The notes below the pieces were generated by a model. The model ran no database searches and was not told the DNA's origin. It was given only the letters and a program-made list of their open reading frames with translations. Of a DNA stretch of 64,000 bases, positions 23,361 through 35,404 are shown piece after piece. The DNA lies in assembly GCA_964006375.1 (NCBI GenBank), contig OZ023264.1, forward strand, positions 12,844,225 through 12,908,224, read 5' to 3'. The stretch comes from Tillus elongatus. Its lineage: Eukaryota; Arthropoda; Insecta; Coleoptera; Cleridae. The translations under genes and the position numbers were made by a program. Each line of letters begins with the position of its first letter. Position 1 is the stretch's first letter.

Positions 23361-24589
23361 GTTTGTACGGGTCGGAAAATGTGTCGTCCGAGAGTCCTTA
23401 GATTTATTGAACTCTCATGAAACACTTTGTAACCGTCCTGAAAAAAAAATCAAAAAAGTCAGTCCTTAGAAGGGATGACCGTTCAAGAGATATTATAGTA
23501 AAGGACCTATAAAAGACCAAGAGTATTTATTTGGTTGCTATTCGCGAGTGATATCTCACGATTGACCTCAAGTGGATCCAAATCCGGACGATAGTGAGGT
23601 CACCATCGCAAACTAAACCCTAACCTAAATGTAGCTATCTTCCAGATTTCTTATTTACAAGATAAAAAACACTTTGTAAGGCTAGAAGATGTTAAGATAA
23701 ATAAATACTTACTCTTCTTTTAAGTTGTTCTGACCAAAGTCCTAGATTTATGAGATCTTCAACTCAGAACACTGTTACTGGAATGCTAAATTCAATATAA
23801 TTTATAGGTATCTAGTTAATCGATATAAAGAATTTGTACTTGCGTCGCCAACAGCTTTAAGAAGTGTCAGGGTGGCATTGTTGTTCAATTAAACAGATAT
23901 TAAAAAATATATAAATACTTAAATTTATTGATATAGGTTATTGAGGAAGTAAATTAGTTTAATACTCCTGGTAAATTAAAATAAACATTAAATTTCACAG
24001 AAAAAGAAAACAAATATTAAATGTCATAAGAAAGAAATCAACTATTGCATATAAAAAATAAAAAAATTGGTATTATGTTGCAAGAAAATAAAGCAAGTTT
24101 TACCTGTTTACACGTAAGAGATCAAATGTTACTCATTGCAAATACGAAAATAAGCATTACTTGTTAATATAATTGTTTCTCTGTCAAGACTACTGATGCT
24201 GTCAAATTTTTTACAAGTTTGGAAGGAATTCCTAAATATTGTCCTGATCAGGTTGGTTTTATTCTTTAAATAAAATTGCCCAAGTGAAGCTCAGACAATA
24301 TTACGTATGGCAGATTTTATCAGTTCCTAAACCACTATCGACTTTCAGTTAATTATGAAGCATTAACAGGTTACAAAAATTTACTACAGTTCAACGTTAC
24401 TAAACTTTAAAAACCCAGCTTTACGGGCGTCTCAAATTCTGAAAAGTTAATTTGAAAATTTAAAATTACACAAAATTAACTCATTTATAGATAATTGTTA
24501 ATCAATCGTGGATAGCCATCCCCTATGTGATAATATATCTATTAAATTTTCAAGATAAATTAATTACTAAAACAAACGTACGTCATACT
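23361..24589. other. AT-rich stretch without recognisable feature
   Basis: No coding-like frame, element end or RNA gene was recognised in about 1.2 kb. Confidence 0.45.
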
Positions 24590-24965
24590 AAAACTAAGTG
24601 AGATGTAGGACACGCTTTTAACCTTGTCGCCATCTCGTTGCGAAACCAAGTAGTATGTTGTCACAACAGCTCCAAATAACAGAGAATGTTAAAATATAGA
24701 GACTATATACAACTAACAAGCAATTTAGTAAATTGTCAGTCCTGGCCCATTTCTTTCTTAAGATAGGGACAAAGTATGTAAGGCTAGATGTATTCTCACC
24801 ACAATTAGAACCGTAGACCGGCTTTGCTCTATTTAGAGCTCGTCAGTGCGGCATACTAATTGCAGCGAAAATACACCTATAAAGTAATACAGCTATGGTA
24901 GCCAGCCTCCCAAAACCAAGTGAGATATAAGACACGCTATTAACCGTGTCGCCATCTCGTTGCGA
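24590..24965 (-). repeat. Tandem ~0.3 kb hammerhead repeat, locus 2
   Basis: About 1.15 units of the repeat seen at 8135-8565. AAGTGAGAT followed by a CACGCT/CATCTCGTTGCG block occurs at 24596 and 24918, a period of 322 bp. One hammerhead motif (H3) lies between. The array is cut at about 24965 by LINE-A copy 5. Confidence 0.8.
24788..24876 (-). ncRNA. Hammerhead motif H3 with mutated core
   Basis: Minus strand: CTGACGA (24840-24846), perfect helix II GCTC/GAGC, then CAAAGCCGGTC where H1 and H2 have CGAAACCGGTC. The invariant G after helix II is A, and the A that pairs across helix III is G. Helix I is well kept, with GTATTTTCGCTGCAATT facing AATTGTGGTGAGAATAC. Structure is preserved but the core changes predict no cleavage. 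Confidence 0.75.
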
Positions 24966-26195
24966 ATTAGAGCAGGTCAGCTGCTGACGTCCTTTCCTTG
25001 GTCACCCATTCCTGGAACAAGTCTATGGAACTACACGGTGAATCCCATATTGTCGCTCTAGACATATCCAAAGCGTTCCACCAGGTCTGGCACGCAGCGC
25101 TGCTTAATAAACTTCCGGCCTATGGCCTACCACCAAAACTCTGTACCTGGACAGCAAATCTTCTCTCCAACCGAAGCGTTTCTGTTGTCGTGGATGGATA
25201 TTCCTCTAAACTGTATCCAATTAATGCAGGAGTCCCTTAAGGTTAGGCTTTAGCCCCTACGTTGTTTCTTCTCCACATCAATGACCTCCTCTCTAGCACA
25301 TCCAACCCAGTTCACAGTTACGCTGATGACAGCACCCTCCACTCAAATATACAATATTCTTAGCCTGTCTCTTTAGCCAAATTAGATTAGGATCACAGTC
25401 TCATGGAGGGTTCTGTCTCTGTGGATCTCCAAAAAATATTAGACTGGGAAAGTAGAAATCTTGTGCAATTCCACTCCAACAAATATCAGTCTTGCTTTCT
25501 ATCTCATAAGATATACACCAGCCCTAGACCGATCACAGTGAATAACCAATTTATTCAAAGTAATGAGTACTTTTCACTTATTGGCATTTCTGTGGATCGA
25601 AATCTCAATTGGCACCAACATGTCACATCAATTGCAGAAGCGGCTGCTAAGAAATTAGGTTTCCTCTTCCGGGCTCGCAATTACTTTTCACTCTATATCT
25701 TATATACTTCACAAATAAGGCCAAACCTCGAATACTGCTCCCACATCTGGGGTGCCGCTGTCCCTTCTACACTCGCTATCCTGGACTCCATTCAGAAGAG
25801 AGCTATACGTCTCATCGGTGACTCTACCCTCACCGACGTGCCGTTGGTGACCTCTCTCTCTCTCTTTTGTAGATATCTGCACGGGCACTGCTCAGAGGAG
25901 CTTTCTTCCCTAGTTCCTCCACCTGCTGCCCCCAACAGATCTACCAGAGAACAGAGCGAATGCACCCCTTTACTGTCCATGTCACCAGACATAGAACGTC
26001 TTATGCCCGCTCTTTTGTCCCGAGGACTTCCAAGTTGTAGAATTCCTTTCCGACACATGTTTTTCCTTCTCCTCCGAACCTTCATACATTCAAGTCCAGA
26101 ATTAACAAGTTGCCTCTTTCCTCCTTGTCGACACCCACGGTACGATAGTATTTAGGCTGTGAGTCCTCGTGGTGTGTTGTTAAAATTAAAAAAAC
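24966..26195 (+). mobile_element. LINE-A copy 5, RT C-terminal half
   Basis: Plus strand, 5'-truncated just inside the RT. It has LDISKAFHQVWHAALLNKLP with the catalytic Asp region altered (AFH for AFD), then YADDSTLHS near 25322. Next come SVDRNLNWHQHV, FLFRARNYFSLYILYTSQIRP and a frame broken around the CT tract at about 25851-25866. The 3' end is the shared sequence near 26185 (CGTGGTGTGTTGTT). Stops and frameshifts near 25240 and 25380 inactivate it. Confidence 0.85.
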
Positions 26196-26214
26196 AAATA
26201 TCAGTCTTTTCAAA

Positions 26215-26450
26215 ACAAGACAATTTGCCATTAAAAACATTTTTACTAGAATTTGCTACCATAACATACTTGCTGCGTCCAGACCTTTCAACCAATAAAG
26301 TTATTTTGATAAAATATGGTAGATTGTTTCTAATCTATAGGTTATACAGGTAATCAAATTTGGTGCCTGCTTTCATTAAAAAAAGTCATAATTGCTATTA
26401 AAAGCATTTTTTATGAAAATTCATTACCGTAACGCACTTGCTGCGTCCAG
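26215..26450 (-). repeat. R repeat fragments, two inverted termini
   Basis: Carries two copies of the inverted terminus (ACTTGCTGCGTCC at about 26266 and 26438) with inner-module text between them (TAAAGTTATTTTGATAAAAT). Confidence 0.7.
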
Positions 26451-27119
26451 ACTTTTGTATTATTCTTAAATAAGCATGCATTTTCCTAAAACTTGCCTCA
26501 CTGAACTTACGGTTTCCAATAAAACAATGACAAGTAACTAATTTCGGAAACACTGTATTCCAAAAAGGCAAAATTTATGCTTTATGTGGATCATAAATTA
26601 ATCTAAGCTGAAACTTGAGAGATATAATTTTGACCCTTTCAATAAAATAACGAATTTTCAATTTACAGGGAGGCAACATGGAGCGAAGTCAATAAACACC
26701 TGACTGTTGGTGGTGTAATTGGACAGTCGGCTCCTATCAAGTCCAGGACATCTGAATAATTTATTACAGAAAGGCACGCATCGTAATTAATTACAGCGAT
26801 TACATATATTTGATATATCTGGGCCAGAATTATGTCGATGGAAGCACTTACCCAACATTGTAAACAGTAAATAAATTTGTTCTTGATAAATTGATACCGC
26901 GTTCCTCTTTCCTTTAATAAACCTCTTAATTTGACAAGGATATTGTATTTATTTCTTACAGGCAGGAACAGGATACATGAAATCATCATCTGCCGTCTGT
27001 ATACTGGTTTAACTTTTAAGTAAAATTATTACCCAGCGAGGTAAGTGATTATTAATTAAAGAAGCAGGTATCTAATTGAGTCTTTAAAGCAAAATGTTGT
27101 AATTTTAAAATAAATACGA
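26451..27119. other. Unclassified stretch with one uncertain frame
   Basis: A 108-codon minus-strand frame (26663-26989) contains FLPVRNKYNILVKLRGLL but shows no family I recognise. Probably non-coding. Confidence 0.35.
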
Positions 27120-27225
27120 TCACTGAGTGAAGATTAAAACCTGTGATGAGTACTGATAAGCACACTTGGAGAACCCAAATCACCACAACATGTGGTGATT
27201 TGCCAAGTGTACTTATAATAAATGC
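27120..27225 (-). repeat. PLE 3' tail with inverted part
   Basis: Minus-strand PLE 3' tail (27120-27190; plus strand AAAACCTGTGATGAG, then CTTGGAGAACCCAAATCACC) joined to an opposite-orientation piece (27191-27221, TGTGGTGATTTGCCAAGTG). The result is an imperfect palindrome. A short PLE insertion with 5' inversion would give this. Confidence 0.6.
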
Positions 27226-27297
27226 TATTTTATTCAAAGATGAACCGACTTCAATTCACATTGACAGAGTTAGGCGATACTGTAAACTATATGGACG

Positions 27298-27430
27298 CTA
27301 GTTGGCCGGTCGATGTCCTGTAATTTAATTTCAGCAAAGCTTTCGACAGGGTTCCACATTGTCTGCTTGTTCGCAAACTTCATCACATGGGTATCCGTGC
27401 TCGCCTGCTGCAGTGGATTCGGAGTTTTTA
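27298..27430 (+). pseudogene. RT fragment of another LINE, CR1/Jockey-like
   Basis: Reads FSKAFDRVPHCLL, VRKLHHMGIRARLLQWIRSF with one in-frame stop just before. This is the RT block around the first catalytic Asp (AFDRVPH), with a wording different from LINE-A. Only about 40 codons remain; LINE-A copy 6 follows immediately. Confidence 0.7.
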
Positions 27431-27445
27431 TTTTATTTTTAAATT

Positions 27446-29240
27446 CAACAACACACCACGAGGGCTCACAGCCTAAATTTTATCGTACCGTGGGTCTCGA
27501 CAAGAAGGAAAGAGGCAACTTGTTAATTCTGGACTTGAAGGATTTGAGGTTCGGAGGAGAAGGAAAAACATGTACCAGCAAAGAATTCCACAACATGGAT
27601 GTCCTCGGGACAAAAGAGCGGGCATAACCAGATGTTCTATGTCTGGTGACATGGACAGTAAAAGGGTGCATTCGCTCTGTTCCCCTGGTAGATCTGTTGG
27701 GTGCAGCAGGTGGAGGAACTATGGAAGAAAACTCCTCTGAGCAGTGCCCGTGCAGATATCTATAAAAAAAGAGAGAGGTCACCAACGGCACGGTGGTAAG
27801 CAAGGGATGGCAGCCTTTGGATGAGGGTAGGGTCACTGATTAGACGTATAGCCCTCTTCTGAATGAAGTCCAGGTTAGCGAGTGTAGAAGCGGCAGCGGC
27901 ACCCCAGATATGGAAGCAGTATTCGAGGTGTGGCCTTATTTGTGAAGTATATAAGGTATGGAGATTAGCTGGTGAAAAGTATTTGCGAGCCCGGAAGAGG
28001 AAACCTAATTTCTTAGCAGTCGCTTCTGCAATTGATGTAACATGTTGGTGCCAATTGAGATTTCGATCCACAGAAATGCGAACAAGCGAAAAGGACTCAT
28101 TACTTTGAATAACTTGGTTGTTCATTGTGATGAGTCTAGTGCTGGTGTATTTCTTATGAGAAAAAAAGCAAGACTGAGATTTGGTGGGGTTGAATTGTAC
28201 AAGATTTCTACTTCCCAGTCTAATATTTTTTGGAGATCCACAGAGACAGAATCATCCATGAGTCTGCGATCCTCGTCTAATTGGGCTAAAGAGACAGACT
28301 TAGAATATTGTATATTTGAGTGGAGGGTGCTGTCGTCTGCTTAACTATGAACTGGGTTGTATGTGCTAGAGAGGAGGTCATTGATGTGGAGAAGAAACAA
28401 AGTAGGCGCTAAAGCTGAACCTTGAGGAACTCCTGCAGTAATTGTATACAGTTTAGAGGAATGGCCATCCACGACAACACAAATGCTTCGGTTGGAGAGG
28501 AAATTTGCTGTCCAGGTACAGAGTTTTGGTGGTAGGCCATAGGCCGGGAGTCTATTAAGCAGCGCTGCGTGCCAGACCTGGTCGAATGCTTTGGATAGGC
28601 CTAGAGCGACAATCTGGGATTTACCGTGTAGTTCCATAGACTTGTTGCAAGAATGGGTGACAAAGGAAATGAGGTCGTCTGCGCTGACGGAATCCATACT
28701 GCCTGCCGTGAATTAGACTGTGTTTTTCAAGAAATTTTAGTAATTCGGTGTTTATATACTTTTCGATCACTTTAGAGAAGACTAAAAGGAGAGAAATAGG
28801 CATGTAGTTGCTAGGAAACGATTTGGATCCTTTCTTGAGGACGGGTTGTACTTGAGCAGTTTCCCAGTTACTAGGGAATATGCCTCTATTGTAAGATATC
28901 TGAAACAGAAGAGTCAGGAAAGGAGCAAGTTCTGGTGCGCACTTTTTGATAACAGTTGCTGGGATCTCGTCAAGGCCAGAGGTTTTCCTGGTATTAAGAG
29001 AAGAGAGCATCTTTCGTACCTTTTTAGTCTTGAAAATGATATCCGTCATTTTATGCGCAACATTGGGGACTGTTGGGGATTGAACATTTGGAGGTGGGTT
29101 GAGAGTAAAATTGCCGGCGAACAACGAGGCAAAAAGTTCAGCCTTGCCCATGGCGGTAGAAACAATTTCATCCCCTGAAACAAGAGGTGGGAACGTGCTC
29201 TTGCACAAATTATTCCCAATAGATTTAGCAAGAGTCCAGA
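27446..29240 (-). mobile_element. LINE-A copy 6
   Basis: Minus strand, from the common 3' end to the linker upstream of the RT. It keeps MTDIIFKTKKVRKMLSSLNT, GLSKAFDQVWHAALLNRLPA and SVDRNLNWHQHVTSIAEATA. The YADD region is interrupted near 28340 (a stop replaces the start of YADD). Frameshifts occur near 27780 and 28690. At its 5' side it does not continue into LINE-A endonuclease but into a foreign RT piece (29241-29418). Confidence 0.85.
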
Positions 29241-29418
29241 ATAGTTTGCTGCCGTGTCTCCTCTGGGAAAATAGGACTGCTGAACATTTATCGGGGTTTA
29301 TGGCTAGACAAAATTTCCTATACCAGCCTTGCAGCTCGTCTACGGCGGCCTGTAGTCGTTTGGTTATTATCCTCGGCTGAGTGGAGTTGCTAAGGATGGT
29401 AGTGTATGTGACTCGTTG
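29241..29418 (-). mobile_element. Foreign RT segment fused to LINE-A (chimera)
   Basis: Minus strand encodes PRIITKRLQTAVDELQGWY and LAINPDKCSAVLFSQRRHG. This is the RT region after the YxDD site of a Jockey-type LINE, unlike LINE-A. It is joined in frame to LINE-A at GSKLFWTLAKSIG. The same junction occurs at 37015-37200. On its other side it abuts a further LINE-A piece (29419-29661). Confidence 0.75.
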
Positions 29419-29661
29419 AAAAGTTCAGCCTTGCCCAGGGCGGTAGAAACAATTTCATCCCCTGAGACAAGAGGTGGGAACGTGCTCGTGCAGAAATTAT
29501 TTCCAATAGACTTAGCAAGAGTATAGAAGGGTTTGCCGCCGTTGGAGCTTAAAAGGACTTTGTTTTTGATGTTTTTATTAAACGAGTTTTTTGCCTCATA
29601 AAGAGTGCAGACATAACGGTTTCTTGCGTCGTTAAATGCTTGACGGTTTTCTTGACTGGGA
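29419..29661 (-). mobile_element. LINE-A linker fragment
   Basis: Minus-strand LINE-A region between endonuclease and RT, ending at KAELF. It duplicates sequence also present in copy 6 (29130-29225) and includes the ALNERNRYV-type segment upstream. It ends at 29661, where R begins. The order fragment, foreign RT, copy 6 is mosaic. Confidence 0.75.
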
Positions 29662-29883
29662 TAGTTTACTTTTTATGATATAATTTCGAGTACCAAATTT
29701 GCTTGCCACAACTTTGTTATTTCCGGAGATATAAAAATTTTCCGAAAGAAAACACAAACATTTCTGGGAAAACCCAGGCCGATTTGTTTGGCTAACGAAC
29801 TTGTCCAAGCCACTTACAAAAGAAAAGTACTCACCAAATTTGATCAAAATCGGCCCGTTTTATTTTAGTAATCGGTGTGATAC

Positions 29884-29978
<95 letters not shown>

Positions 29979-29995
29979 CAATATCTCCATCTAAA
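29662..29995 (+). repeat. R repeat fragment ending at a (TA)n tract
   Basis: R body from GTTTACTTTTTATGATATA through CTAACGAACTTGTCCAAGCC to a CATA/(TA)n tract at 29880-29975. The usual 3' block after the tract is missing. Confidence 0.75.
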
Positions 29996-30531
29996 TTGAT
30001 TCATTTTTTAATGAAAATTCGACAGAAAGTATTATGCAGAAAAAGAGGTAGTGCACTTGTATTTTTAAATAAAGCATTAACATGGTGTAACAACTACTCA
30101 AAGGTTAACACTGATTCTCACGGTTCATTGGCTAATAACAACATAATCACACCATCTGTGTATATTCTATCCTAACCACTGATCTGTATAATGACATGTT
30201 TGTAGTCTGATTGTTGAGTGTTATGGTTTATAGAGTAACATAATGTTCCGGTGGGTGGTTCTGAGGGAAAAACTATTTAGGGTTCCCTTGTCCCAGCATG
30301 AGCAAGTGCACTAGTCTTATTATCTGAATTGATTTATGACATTATTACATTTTACACACAATAACTTAATTATACTATATGCCTGACAGTGTAAATGACA
30401 TCTTTTTAAATTAGCAGGGTGTCAATTTATATTGGGTCACTAGAGCTCCCTTCATTACTATCAGAATTAGATAAAGGATCAATAAAATTAGCCAAAAGGT
30501 GTAGTCTTTACGCTTTTTTTTAAATTATTTC
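29996..30531. other. Stretch without recognisable feature
   Basis: AT-rich, no element ends or coding-like frames recognised. Confidence 0.45.
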
Positions 30532-30646
30532 AACAACACACCACGAGGGCTTATAGCCTAAATACTATCGTACCTTGGGTGTTGACAAGGAGGAAAGAGG
30601 CAGCTTGTTAATTCTGGACTTGAAGCTTTGGAGGTTCGGAGGAGAA
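30532..30646 (-). mobile_element. LINE-A copy 8, 3' terminal fragment
   Basis: Only the last ~115 bp of LINE-A (from CAACAACACACCACGAGGG). Extreme 5' truncation, as is common for LINEs. Confidence 0.8.
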
Positions 30647-30702
30647 GAAGCTCATTTCAGATGTAGTTTTAGGATCCGTAGAATTCTGAAAAGGACACAC
30701 AT

Positions 30703-31175
30703 TTTAAATTTTTGATGGTCCACCATCACATCTTGATATTTCTATAACACAAGTTGCCGAAGAAGTAGAAGAATTTGATATTTCCTTACTATGTGTGCCG
30801 GGTAATACGACGCATGGACTTCAGTGCGCATTTAGAAGCTTCAAGCATCATTGGGATGAAGACGTCCTCAACTTCTGGGCTAATGTCGTAGAAAGGAAAA
30901 TCACCCGACCCGATTTGGGAAATTTCTTTCGAAGGTCGATGTTTCCACAAAACTTACAACTGCTTTTAAATCAACTGGATTCTTTTCTTATAACTCAACT
31001 GCAATTGCCAATACTGCGTTAGTCCCTAGCGCATAAACCTATAGAAAAGTTCCAAAAAAAAATAATAGAGGCACATGTAGCACCTCTAACTTCTTCCAAC
31101 GATTCGGACATCAACTACTGCGATTCTCTCGACTCAGATGTGCCCCTATTTAGGTATCTCAAAACGTACAAATCC
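30703..31175 (+). pseudogene. pogo/Tigger-like DDE transposase fragment
   Basis: Plus strand reads FDGPPSHLDISITQVAEEVE, FDISLLCVPGNTTHGLQCAF, KHHWDEDVLNFW and later, after a frameshift, GFFSYNSTAIANTALVPSA. This is the order of the DDE_1 domain C-terminal half: DGH.SH.D, LCLP..TTH.LQ, then a GFR.tGIYPFN.-type end. The PLD normally after LQ is missing. No N-terminal DNA-binding part or terminal repeats were found. Could be a decayed transposon or an old host relative; decay favours a transposon. Confidence 0.65.
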
Positions 31176-31428
31176 AGTGAGTTCAAGTAAGATGAAACAT
31201 TAATGACTCACGATAGAATAGAAAACTTCCCCAGTTTGGAATTACGTCCAAACCACCTTAATACATTGAAGAACAGAGTAATAACAAGAAAATATTAGTA
31301 TCCGGGAAAATGTGAAAAATATCAGACACAAAACTAAAGAGGTAAACAAAGCGCACATAGAAGTTAATGTTGAAGAATGGGAGTGCGGACAAACCAACGA
31401 GAACAAAATTATTAGTAAAAAACAGTCT

Positions 31429-32257
31429 GGATGCAGCAAGTGCGTTATGGAAGTGAATTTTCATAAAAATGTTTTTAATAGCAAATGCGAGCAGGCATTA
31501 ATCTGATTACTGGTGTGGCCTTTGTAGTAGAAACAATGTACCATATTTTATTAAAATTACTTATTGTTTGAAAATGTACAAACATTTTTCGAAACTAAAT
31601 TTAAATGTTGGTTTCCTAGCCAACAAACCTTACGTTAATAGCAAATCGAGTTATGAAATTCGAAGGATTTAATGAAAATTCGCTATCAATACGCACTTAC
31701 TGCGTCCTGATTTTTTTCTTACAAACATGCATTTGTTCTACGAAAATTAGCTACAAATTATAGACCGTTGAACCATAAACTTCAATAAACCTACAACGAA
31801 AGCATCAACTTAAGTAAACTGACAGCTAAAGCATCAGAGAAAGGGTCTATTTGATAAGAATTTTCTGTAAATATTTTAGTAAAATAAAGGACAATGACGG
31901 TTGAATCTGAAACTTAAGGGTTTGCAGAACACTCTTCTGGCAACAGTTTCTTTTTACAATTCGTATTTGTTTCACGTTCTTTGCCTAAACGTTGTCAATT
32001 TTGACGTTTCAAATTGCGACTTTGACGTTTTGGGGAAAACTCTTTTTTTTTAACTGCTTTAGAGACCTAAATTATGGTACATGGTTCACTCTTTATAATG
32101 CAAATACGTGTACCAAATTTGGTTGCCCTTACTTTGTTTTTTCCGGAGATATAATTTTTTTTACAAAGAAAACACAAAATTTTCCCGGAAAACCTGGGCT
32201 GATTTGCCTGGCTAAGGAACTTATCCAAGCCACTTGCAAAAGGAAAAAAATACAAAA
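31429..32257 (+). repeat. Long R repeat copy without its (TA)n end
   Basis: Begins CTGGATGCAGCAAGTGCG, includes the inner module closed by an inverted terminus near 31695, and runs to GCCACTTGCAAAAGGAAA. It stops where a foldback element begins. Confidence 0.75.
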
Positions 32258-32457
32258 AATCCTACCAACTAACATTTCTGACCTGCCCTGATATTAGTTT
32301 GCCTAATTAAAAGCTAAAAGGAGAAGGAAAATCAACCCTGCCATATATCAAGGTTATGTGTGCATAATTAACTTTTCCTTTCCCTTTTAACTTCTTTTAG
32401 CTTTTGATTAGGCAAACTGATATCAGGGCTGGTCAGGAAGGTCAGTTGGAAGGATTG
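32258..32457. mobile_element. 200-bp foldback (MITE-like) element
   Basis: Arms of about 62 bp: AATCCTACCAAC at 32258 faces GTTGGAAGGATT at 32446-32457. Both arms contain TTTGCCTAAT and AAAAGCTAAAAG. The loop is about 75 bp. Non-coding. It is inserted at or replaces the end of the R copy before it; no clear target duplication was seen. Confidence 0.8.
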
Positions 32458-32724
32458 TGTGTACACAACACAGTCAGGGAGGTCTTTTTCTTCGTTAAAA
32501 CGACGAAAAACTGATCAATGTTTCTACTGTCGCGAGACGCTCGTCTAATTAGAAGAAAGCAATGTTTAATCTATTAATTACATATTATACATACATTTTA
32601 TATTTCTGCTCTCCTTGTTTATATGCACTTTAACTATGCCAAAACTCACACTGCTTCGTGGGCGCAATGTGCATAACAAGAAGTAGGTACAAAGTTTTTC
32701 TTCGTCTATTATAACCCTATAGTT
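32458..32724. other. Short stretch without recognisable feature
   Basis: Nothing recognised. Confidence 0.4.
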
Positions 32725-33236
32725 GCAACCACAGCTAAAGCATCAGAAAATGGGTATATTTGAAGTTCATTTTCTGCAAATATTTAAGTAAAATGAAGGA
32801 TAATGGTGGCTGAAGCTGAAACTTAAGGCTTTATAGAACACACTTCTTACAAAATTTCTGCCACATCTCCCGTAATGTTAGTTTCAAGTTCTTCATTTAG
32901 AACATGTCAAGTTTGACGTTTTGAATTGCGACTTTTTTGACGTTTTAAGAATAGAAACTAAAAAGCTTATAACTTTGCTTATTTTAAAGTAGAGATTCAA
33001 ATTTTGGTGCATGGTTTTCTTTTAATTATATAAACCCTCGCACCTAATATAGTTGCCTTAACTTTGTTATTTCCGGAGATATAAAATTTTTCCGAAGGAA
33101 AAAGCAAAATTTTCCGGGAAAAACTAGTCCGATTTTCCTGGATAACGAACGTATTCCAGCAATTTGCGAAAGGAAGGTACTCACCAAATTTTAGTTAGCA
33201 GTGTGACACATAAATATATAAACACCCACACACACA

Positions 33237-33321
<85 letters not shown>

Positions 33322-33454
33322 CATATAAAGTCTGAAACCAACCTCGGATTTGGGTTCCAGGGGTCCTAAATCGCGCTCATTTGAAGAAATTTTTCCCAAA
33401 TTCAAAAGTCGCGATCTCCTCATTAGTGAATTTTTTAAATAAAATTCACTAAAA
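32725..33454 (+). repeat. R repeat copy with (TA)n
   Basis: Starts inside the R body (AAAGCATCAGAAAATGGG), has the (TA)n at 33241-33320 preceded by a CA-rich stretch, and ends with the terminal block CTCCTCATTAGTGAATTTT. Its 5' terminus is missing. Confidence 0.8.
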
Positions 33455-34354
33455 TAAAAACAATAAAGAAGAGCAAATTCAAATTTTGAATGTCCTCTTT
33501 CCTACACCTAAAATCGAAGTGTGAAAAGACGCAAAGCAATAAGTTCTACAGCACAAATAGTTGTAAGAGATTTACTTATTCTCTGAACTTTTTTCACACC
33601 AATAAAGTCAAGCGATATTAGAAAAAGAAAACTTTTGAAGATGTAAGTTGGTACTGCTTTGCTTTCAAACAGATATGCGTATCTGTGTCTTCTGCAACCG
33701 ATATGAACAGGAGAAATGTGTAGGATTGCACAAGGTAGATAAGATATGTTTGTTTCGACTATGAACTGTATCCTGTATTTGACATTTACTTTGTATTTTT
33801 TATATTTATTTTCGTATTATTATTAATTCGTTATTTTGTACTCCTGTGGGTAATATGAAATGTTTTTATATATTAAAATAGTTCAATAAAATACCCTACT
33901 GGCTTTGTTTCAAATCTTTGGATGTGACGTTGTTTGGAACACAGGTTCCCAATAACGCCAATTGCACTTTCAAACATAAGTTTTTTATGACAGTTATTTT
34001 ATGAATTATTATATAATTTTGTTTACGTAGCTTTCATTTAGATCATTCACCTGAGTCAAATTTTGAATAATATAGAAATAGGATTTAGATGATAATTTTA
34101 AGTGAATTAAGCCTGACGTTATTTGGCTCACATACCTTATGAGCCAAACTCTAGGTCTCCAAGCTAAAAGTAAAAAAAAACTTGTAAGCATTTAAATAAA
34201 AATTTGGTTTCTCTGGTGATCTTGGAACGGCACAAAACCAAAATACTTTGTGTGGTTATCAAAGTTCATTGAATATTACAGGCAAAGGTTAAGTTTTCTT
34301 AGCGCACAATGATCGAAAAATGCGAGAACAATTACTATAAAAATTTATAGCTTT
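33455..34354. other. Stretch without recognisable feature
   Basis: About 0.9 kb of AT-rich sequence. No transposon or coding signal recognised. Confidence 0.45.
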
Positions 34355-34625
34355 TCTCCTTAAAACGTCAAAATCGCGAATTGAAACGTTTGGCAATTTC
34401 TAGGAAAGGATTCTGAAACGACTGCGCGTTATGTAAAAGAAATATCGTAAGAAGAGGGTTTTAAAAAGCCTTAAGTTTCTGTCATAAACGTCATTGTCCT
34501 CCAGTTTACTGAAATATTGATATTTAAAATAGACTGTTTCTCTGATACTTTGGCAGTATTTTCAGTTGTACAGTTTGTGGTTTAACAACCTATAATTTTT
34601 AACAAATTGTCGTAGAAAACATTCG
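34355..34625 (-). repeat. R repeat fragment, minus orientation
   Basis: Contains AAAACGTCAAAATCGCG and the downstream R body in reverse. It lies head to head with the plus-strand R fragment that follows. Confidence 0.65.
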
Positions 34626-34629
34626 CCTG

Positions 34630-34967
34630 TGTGTAAACCGCGGCTTTGAATTTATAAACAGTCGCACCCAAAATGTTTCTTCCTTAAACGCCTATAACTT
34701 TTTTTCCTCTAACTTGCGGATCTAAATTTTAGTGCATTGTTTACTTTTTATGATATAAAGCCGCGTACCGCATTTGGTTGCCATAACTGTGTTATTTCCC
34801 GAGATATAAAAATTTTCCGAAAGAAAACACAAAATTTTCCGGGAAAACCTGATCCGATTTTCTTGGCTAACGAACTTATCCAAACCATTTGCAAAATAAA
34901 GGTACTCACCAAATTTTATCGAAACCGGCCTAGTATTTTTTGAGTTATCGGTGTGATACATACACAC

Positions 34968-35050
<83 letters not shown>

Positions 35051-35172
35051 TGAAACTGACCCCGGGTATGTGTTATAGGGGGCCTAGTTTGCGCTCATTT
35101 GAAGAAATTTTGTCAAAATTTAAAAGTCGGGGTCTCCTCATTAGTTAATTTTTTTTAATAAAATTCACTGAA
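34630..35172 (+). repeat. R repeat fragment with (TA)n
   Basis: R body, then GAGTTATCGGTGTGATACA, (TA)n at 34971-35049, and the terminal block ending AAAATTCACTG at 35172. Confidence 0.8.
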
Positions 35173-35404
35173 AGAGCTGCGATAACGAATACTTTTTGAA
35201 AATCACAAATATTAAAAACTGACAACATAAAAACTATTCGAAATTGGATTTCCATTCTGAGAATTCAAATATATACACGTTGTTTCATTTATAATAACGG
35301 AAAATTGAACCACAACTTCCACATAGCTGTGACATTTTATTCCCCTCAGAAAGACATTCTCATGGAATGAACTTAGGGCCCAACACTTGACTACAAAGAA
35401 AATA

